Of a stretch of 11,292 bases of DNA, positions 7,468-11,292 are shown in pieces. The stretch spans positions 1-11,292 of the forward strand of contig CAMLJR010000096.1 in NCBI GenBank assembly GCA_946480345.1, in the 5' to 3' direction. The position numbers were made by a program, and so were the translations under genes. Below the pieces are notes generated by a model that was given only the letters and a program-made list of their open reading frames with translations, did no database searches and had not been told where the DNA came from. Position 1 is the first letter of the stretch, and each line of letters begins with the position of its first letter. Source of the DNA: an uncultured Spongiibacteraceae bacterium (GTDB taxonomy: Bacteria > Pseudomonadota > Gammaproteobacteria > Pseudomonadales > CAMLJR01).

Positions 7468-8349
7468 ATGAGTTCATCGTTAGTTGTTCATCGAACTGCA
7501 ACGCCTTTACAAACGAAGACGAATTGGGTGCAGCTATCGCTCACTGTCGCCGCAGTCATGGTAATCGGATTATTTTTGTTGTTACCGCTGATTACCGTGT
7601 TGGTGGAAGGGCTGCGCAAAGGCGTGGATGTTTACACTGCCGCGCTGGTCGATCCCGATACGTTATCGGCAATTAAATTGACGCTGCTGGTCGCGGCAAT
7701 CGCAGTGCCGTTGAACACCGTTTTCGGAGTAGCGGCGGCGTGGACGATCGCGCGTTTTGAATTCGTCGGAAAAAATATTTTGCTGACTTTGATCGATTTA
7801 CCGTTCTCGGTCTCGCCGGTTATCGCCGGTCTGATTTATGTACTGATTTTTGGCGCACAGGGTTGGTTCGGTTCGTGGTTGATGGACCACGACATCAAAA
7901 TCCTGTTCGCCGTGCCGGGCCTCGTGCTCGCGACATTGTTTGTGACGTTTCCATTCGTCGCGCGCGAGTTGATTCCGCTGATGCAGGAGCAAGGGCGCGA
8001 TGAAGAAGAAGCTGCGCTTTCGCTTGGTGCCAGCGGCTGGCAGATGTTTTTTAAAATCACGCTGCCGAATATCAAATGGGCGCTGCTATATGGCGTGATT
8101 CTTTGTAATGCGCGTGCGATGGGCGAATTCGGCGCGGTGTCGGTGGTGTCCGGCCATATTCGCGGCTTAACCAACACATTGCCGTTGCACGTTGAAATTC
8201 TCTACAACGAGTATGCATTCGCCGCATCGTTTGCCGTGGCCTCGCTGCTGGCATTGCTGGCCGTTGCGACGCTGATTTTGAAAAGTATTTTGGAATGGAA
8301 GCAGGAACAGGACCGCAGCGTCGCCACTCGTGCCGCAGCGCAGAAATAA
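7468..8349 (+). CDS. cysW: Sulfate/thiosulfate ABC transporter permease CysW
   Basis: Second membrane subunit of the sulfate importer, forming the channel with CysT. It has 293 residues with six helices at about 24-48, 66-92, 104-128, 146-168, 203-225 and 249-272. The EAA loop is at about 179-200 ([22 protein letters not shown]), followed by the CysW-typical [20 protein letters not shown] (214-233). [13 protein letters not shown] (109-121) mirrors the CysT motif. The Shine-Dalgarno match is weak (GGATAGAGAT before ATG 7468). Because the palindromic element separates it from cysT, cysW cannot use close coupling to cysT translation and may be made in a different amount. It ends 58 bp before cysA, and a small inverted repeat CGATTG/CAATCG (8361-8366, 8376-8381) lies in that gap. 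Confidence 0.95.
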   Translation: MSSSLVVHRTATPLQTKTNWVQLSLTVAAVMVIGLFLLLPLITVLVEGLRKGVDVYTAALVDPDTLSAIKLTLLVAAIAVPLNTVFGVAAAWTIARFEFVGKNILLTLIDLPFSVSPVIAGLIYVLIFGAQGWFGSWLMDHDIKILFAVPGLVLATLFVTFPFVARELIPLMQEQGRDEEEAALSLGASGWQMFFKITLPNIKWALLYGVILCNARAMGEFGAVSVVSGHIRGLTNTLPLHVEILYNEYAFAASFAVASLLALLAVATLILKSILEWKQEQDRSVATRAAAQK

Positions 8350-8407
8350 CGGCATATCGGCGATTGTCGATTCGTCAATCGAAGACCGCCACGCGAACAG
8401 GTGTGAA

Positions 8408-9538
8408 ATGAGTATCCAAGTAAAAAATATCAGCAAAAAATTTGGCGATTTCGTTGCGCTGAACAATGTCAGTCTAGAAATTCCCGAAGGCGAATTAATT
8501 GCATTGCTCGGCCCATCCGGCTGCGGGAAAACGTCGTTGCTGCGCATCATCGCCGGATTGGAACAACCCGATTCCGGTCACGTGCTGCTGAACGGCGCTG
8601 ACCGCACCGGCGATCATGTGCGTGAGCGCGAAATCGGTTTTGTGTTCCAGCATTACGCGCTGTTTCGCCACATGACGGTATTCGACAATATCGCGTTCGG
8701 GCTGCGCGTTAAAAAACGCGATGAACGACCGAGCGAACAACAGATTAAAAAGAAAGTCACCGATCTGCTGAAGCTGGTACAACTCGATTGGCTCGCCGAT
8801 CGCTTTCCCGATCAATTATCCGGCGGACAGCGCCAGCGCATTGCATTGGCGCGCGCGTTGGCGGTGGAACCGAAAGTGCTGCTGCTCGACGAACCGTTCG
8901 GCGCGCTCGATGCGAATGTACGCAAGGAATTGCGTCGCTGGTTGCGTCGATTGCATGACGAATTGCACGTCACCAGTATTTTCGTGACGCACGATCAGGA
9001 GGAGGCGATGGAAGTGTCGAGCCGTATCGTGCTGATGAACAAGGGCTTGATCGAACAGGTCGGCACGCCCGCGGAAGTGTACGAACAACCGAGCAGTCCA
9101 TTCGTGTCGCGTTTCCTCGGCGACGTGAATATTTTTCACGGACGCGTCGAACAGGGTTGGCTCGATCTTGACGGCTGGCGCGTGCCGGCGCCGCCGGAAA
9201 CTGCGCACGGCGAAAGATTGGCTGCGTATGTGCGACCGCACGACGTCGAGTTGGCGCTCGAAGGCGAAGCGCATGCGCCGCAGGCGCGCGTGTTGCACGT
9301 CAACCACGGTGGCTCCGTGTATAAGCTCGAACTCGACATGCTCGATCACTCGGGTAAAGCGATCGAAGTGGAAATTTCGCGCCGCGAGTTTCTTGAATTG
9401 AAGATCCAGCCTGGCGACAGTGTTTATATCAAACTGGCGAACTCGAAATTTTATCCGACGACGCCAGCCGAAATCTCACCAGTACCTGAGCAGGTCGCAC
9501 CGCTACTCAATCTCCAGTCGCAGATAACGAATGGCTAA
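8408..9538 (+). CDS. cysA: Sulfate/thiosulfate ABC transporter ATPase CysA
   Basis: The cytoplasmic ATPase that powers CysT/CysW; it works as a dimer. It has 376 residues: Walker A GPSGCGKT at 35-42, Q-loop Gln81, signature LSGGQ at 137-141, Walker B VLLLDEP at 157-163, D-loop ALD at 166-168 and switch His195. A C-terminal regulatory domain (about 240-350) contains YVRPHDVEL and a TOBE-like stretch ending in SKFYP. The frame is open back to 8330, but ATG 8408 begins with the normal CysA N-terminus ([15 protein letters not shown]) and has AGGTG upstream. An earlier start would run into cysW. Its last 12 codons, including TAA, overlap the end of the convergent DUF2721-like gene by 36 bp, so no terminator lies between the two stops. 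Confidence 0.96.
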   Translation: MSIQVKNISKKFGDFVALNNVSLEIPEGELIALLGPSGCGKTSLLRIIAGLEQPDSGHVLLNGADRTGDHVREREIGFVFQHYALFRHMTVFDNIAFGLRVKKRDERPSEQQIKKKVTDLLKLVQLDWLADRFPDQLSGGQRQRIALARALAVEPKVLLLDEPFGALDANVRKELRRWLRRLHDELHVTSIFVTHDQEEAMEVSSRIVLMNKGLIEQVGTPAEVYEQPSSPFVSRFLGDVNIFHGRVEQGWLDLDGWRVPAPPETAHGERLAAYVRPHDVELALEGEAHAPQARVLHVNHGGSVYKLELDMLDHSGKAIEVEISRREFLELKIQPGDSVYIKLANSKFYPTTPAEISPVPEQVAPLLNLQSQITNG

Positions 9539-9943
9539 ATAAACCTCGCGCAAAAAGCACAGCAGACCGAAGATCAACGACAGCATCGCGCTGACGAACA
9601 GCAGTGCGATAATCGGTGCAATACGAACCGCCATCGATTCGCCGATAAATAACAGCGCGATTAGCGTACATATCAATAACGCGCAGATCGTGCAGAGGCT
9701 GATCGACCAGTACGTCAGCCGCGCACGCACGGCCAATCGACGCAGCTCGAGATGTATTTCTTTATGTTTGGTGGCCGGTGTTTGCGGTAGCTCTGCTTCA
9801 AGCTTACGAGCCCGGTCAACCACGCGGCTGACGCGTCCCGACAGTACGCCGAGAATTGCACCGACGCCGGTCAATAAGAATACGGGTGCAACCGAGATTT
9901 GAATCAAATGCGAAATTGATACGAGGGTAGTGTCGGCAAGCAT
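9503..9943 (-). CDS. DUF2721-like small integral membrane protein
   Basis: An inner-membrane protein of unknown function, 146 residues from ATG 9943. It has three likely membrane helices (about 15-34, 77-101, 107-130) and a charged cytoplasmic loop between helices one and two (about 37-75: [17 protein letters not shown], then [21 protein letters not shown]). The short N-terminus, the VDRAR motif and the RRxxxxRAR segment fit the DUF2721 family as I remember it. The frame is open back to 10102, but that part is the shadow of the upstream cation transporter and is not membrane-like. It lies 61 bp after the transporter stop on the same strand, so the two may share a transcript. The ribosome site is weak (GAGA). 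Its 3' end overlaps cysA head-on. Confidence 0.85.
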   Translation of the reverse strand: MLADTTLVSISHLIQISVAPVFLLTGVGAILGVLSGRVSRVVDRARKLEAELPQTPATKHKEIHLELRRLAVRARLTYWSISLCTICALLICTLIALLFIGESMAVRIAPIIALLFVSAMLSLIFGLLCFLREVYLAIRYLRLEIE

Positions 9944-10004
9944 GAAAAGTCTCGTTGTGGTTTTATGTTCGACAATGATGGGTAAGCGTATTAATCGGTA
10001 CGTG

Positions 10005-10931
10005 TTAAGTATGTCGCTGCAATGAACCCCGTTGTTGATCGCGGCACGTTTCGGCTGGAAACTCGAATTCGATCGTCGTGTGCGCGAGCGCATACGGCAC
10101 AAGCAATTCGTGAATTTGCTGTTTCAGCGCGAGCTGCGCGCCGGCTTCCAATTCGGCTCTCAGCACGATATGCACCGTCAGCACATGGTGCTGACCGTCG
10201 AGCGACCACATATGTAAGTGATGAACGTCGTCGACAGCATTGAGGTGTCGCAGCTGCGTGCGAATCGTTTCGGTCAATCCATCGGCGGGCGCCTTCTGCA
10301 GAAATAAGCGTAGCGTATCGCGCAGATTGAAAACGACGTTATACAAAATAAACAAGGTGAAACCGATGCTGAGCAGCGGATCGATGATATTCCAGCCGGT
10401 GAAATGAATCGCTACGCTGGCGATCAATACGGCCACCCAGCCGAGTACGTCTTCGAGTAAATGCCAGCTCAACACTTTTTCGTTTTGCGTATGGCCGCCG
10501 CGCAAGCGCAAAGCGGCGATGCCGTTCACGGCAATACCGAGAAGGGCAAGCCAGAACATGCCCTGCACGTGCGGTGGCTGCGGTTCCCATAACCGGGGCA
10601 CCGCATTGAACAGAATGACAACCGAACCGCCGATCAACGTAAGACCGATAACCAGCGCGCTCAGCAGTGACAATCGCCGATAGCCATAAGTGTATGCATC
10701 GTTCGGGCTGCGTTGCGACATCCTGCTCGCGAGCCAGCCAAAGCCGATTGCCAATGTATCGCCGAGATCGTGAATCGCATCCGACAGAATCGCGACGCTA
10801 TTCGTCAGCACACCGCCGATAAGCTCGATGATCGTAAAAATTAAATTCAACCAGAATGCGAAACCGATACGCTGGCTTTCGGCGTGGCCATGTGAATGAG
10901 AGTGCCGGTGGCTATCGTGATAGTGAGTCAT
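10005..10931 (-). CDS. Cation diffusion facilitator (Zn/Cd-type) metal exporter
   Basis: An inner-membrane proton-coupled antiporter that expels divalent metals, most likely Zn(II) and perhaps Cd(II)/Co(II). It has 308 residues from ATG 10931. A His-rich head (2-16: HYHDSHRHSHSHGH) precedes about six helices. The transport-site residues are His54 and Asp58 in helix 2 (LSDAIHDLGD) and His157 and Asp161 in helix 5 (WHLLED); this HD-HD set is the zinc type. The C-terminal cytoplasmic domain (about 212-293) carries DDVHHLHMWSLDGQHHVLTVH. The frame is open back to ATG 10988, but that position falls near the likely transcription start and adds 19 residues that do not look like the family, so 10931 is preferred although neither has a clear ribosome site. 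It resembles ZitB/CzcD; I give no symbol because the substrate is unproven. Confidence 0.92.
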   Translation of the reverse strand: MTHYHDSHRHSHSHGHAESQRIGFAFWLNLIFTIIELIGGVLTNSVAILSDAIHDLGDTLAIGFGWLASRMSQRSPNDAYTYGYRRLSLLSALVIGLTLIGGSVVILFNAVPRLWEPQPPHVQGMFWLALLGIAVNGIAALRLRGGHTQNEKVLSWHLLEDVLGWVAVLIASVAIHFTGWNIIDPLLSIGFTLFILYNVVFNLRDTLRLFLQKAPADGLTETIRTQLRHLNAVDDVHHLHMWSLDGQHHVLTVHIVLRAELEAGAQLALKQQIHELLVPYALAHTTIEFEFPAETCRDQQRGSLQRHT

Positions 10932-10989
10932 GGCATGAATCGAGTAAGAAGAGGCGTTATTCTGGCAAATCCTTCGGCCGTTGTGCATC

Positions 10990-11019
10990 GAATCTTTTAG
11001 CGCTTAAGATTCATGTCAA
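10990..11019 (-). promoter_or_regulatory. Possible promoter and dyad upstream of the cation exporter
   Basis: On the minus strand a perfect -35 hexamer TTGACA lies at 11019-11014. The best -10 at standard spacing is poor (AAAGAT, 10997-10992, 16-bp spacer). Overlapping it is an inverted repeat GAATCTT (10990-10996) and AAGATTC (11006-11012) with a 9-bp spacer around AGCGCT. The dyad would sit over the spacer and -10, where a repressor or activator could act. It is 59 bp before ATG 10931 and 45 bp before ATG 11057. Confidence 0.35.
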
Positions 11020-11056
11020 TCCGTGGCTACGCCACCTGCCGACGATCGACGCGACT

Positions 11057-11292
11057 ATGAGTAAAGATTCGATTTTCGACAATCTCCCCGATGTGCGCGA
11101 TGGTCTCAATCGTAAAGAGCGAGCGATCCTCTATTGCCTGGAACAAACGCAACGGGAACTCGGCGGCCGCAATGTGCCGACGATAATGTTGTACGGCCGC
11201 GTTTGTGAATTGGTGGATATCAGCCCGGAAGAATTTCAGACAATTCTTTCGCGGTTTGTTGGGATGACGAAGTTGTCGTCGGATGAAAATTC
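11057..11292 (+). CDS. Unrecognised protein, N-terminal part only
   Basis: An open frame from ATG 11057 runs off the window after 78 codons without a stop. It begins MSKDSIFDNLPDVRDGL and continues with NRKERAILYCLEQTQREL, a charged amphipathic segment, then GGRNVPTIMLYGRVCELVDI and a helical segment, SPEEFQTILSRFVG. There is no signal peptide or membrane helix in the visible part, so a cytoplasmic protein is likely. The helical make-up could suit a small regulatory or scaffold protein. I have a vague recollection of similar gammaproteobacterial hypotheticals but cannot name a family. It diverges from the cation exporter gene. No good ribosome site precedes the ATG. Codon use is like the neighbouring genes, which supports real coding. 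Confidence 0.65.
   Translation, partial: MSKDSIFDNLPDVRDGLNRKERAILYCLEQTQRELGGRNVPTIMLYGRVCELVDISPEEFQTILSRFVGMTKLSSDEN

Noticed and set aside
11013..11060. A 15-codon plus-strand frame overlapping the start at 11057 by ATGA
   Set aside because: Too short, no ribosome site and no peptide likeness; it could be a leader peptide but nothing supports it beyond the overlap.
1..11292. Search for a defence system, CRISPR array, phage genes, tRNA or toxin-antitoxin pair
   Set aside because: Nothing fitting was seen. The dGTPase family includes anti-phage members, but this one sits beside metal genes with no defence neighbours.

Overview
This window looks like a chromosomal segment of a gammaproteobacterium with medium to slightly high GC. 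The basis is protein resemblance: a dGTPase similar to the Pseudomonas type, a Gram-negative porin with an outer-membrane C-terminal Phe, a proteobacterial SulT sulfate importer and a MerR/CopA metal-efflux pair. No rRNA, tRNA, CRISPR array, transposase or phage gene was seen. I cannot name a genus.

Layout. (1) Positions 1-894, minus strand: a dGTPase whose recognisable sequence ends abruptly at about position 133-139. The outermost ~135 bases look unrelated to it and may mark an assembly join, an insertion or a rearrangement. (2) 943-3772, minus: a MerR-family metal sensor followed, with an 8-nt overlap, by a Cu(I)-type P1B ATPase (CopA). Both are read from a textbook MerR-type promoter (TTGACC, 20-bp spacer, TATACT, 23-bp dyad) at 3811-3842. 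The dGTPase starts only 48 bp after copA on the same strand and may belong to the same transcript. (3) 3785-4017: a divergent intergenic region with the merR operator and a separate AT-rich dyad on the porin side. (4) 4018-9538, plus: a porin with an N-terminal coiled coil, then sbp, cysT, cysW and cysA, a complete ATP-driven sulfate/thiosulfate importer. A strong stem-loop without a U-tract lies between porin and sbp. A 103-bp element with 26-bp inverted-repeat arms and two internal hairpins sits between cysT and cysW. (5) 9503-10931, minus: a zinc-type cation diffusion facilitator followed by a three-helix DUF2721-like membrane protein, whose 3' end overlaps the 3' end of cysA by 36 bp. (6) 11057-11292, plus: the first 78 codons of an unrecognised conserved-looking protein, divergent from the cation diffusion facilitator gene.

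How the genes fit together. The central block takes up sulfate: the porin may let anions through the outer membrane, Sbp captures sulfate in the periplasm, CysT/CysW form the membrane channel and CysA supplies energy. The flanking minus-strand blocks export metals: CopA for Cu(I), and the cation diffusion facilitator probably for Zn(II)/Cd(II). I found no clearly new multi-gene system. The best leads are the palindromic element inside the cys operon, the mismatch between the sensor/operator type and the CopA cargo, and the break in the dGTPase.
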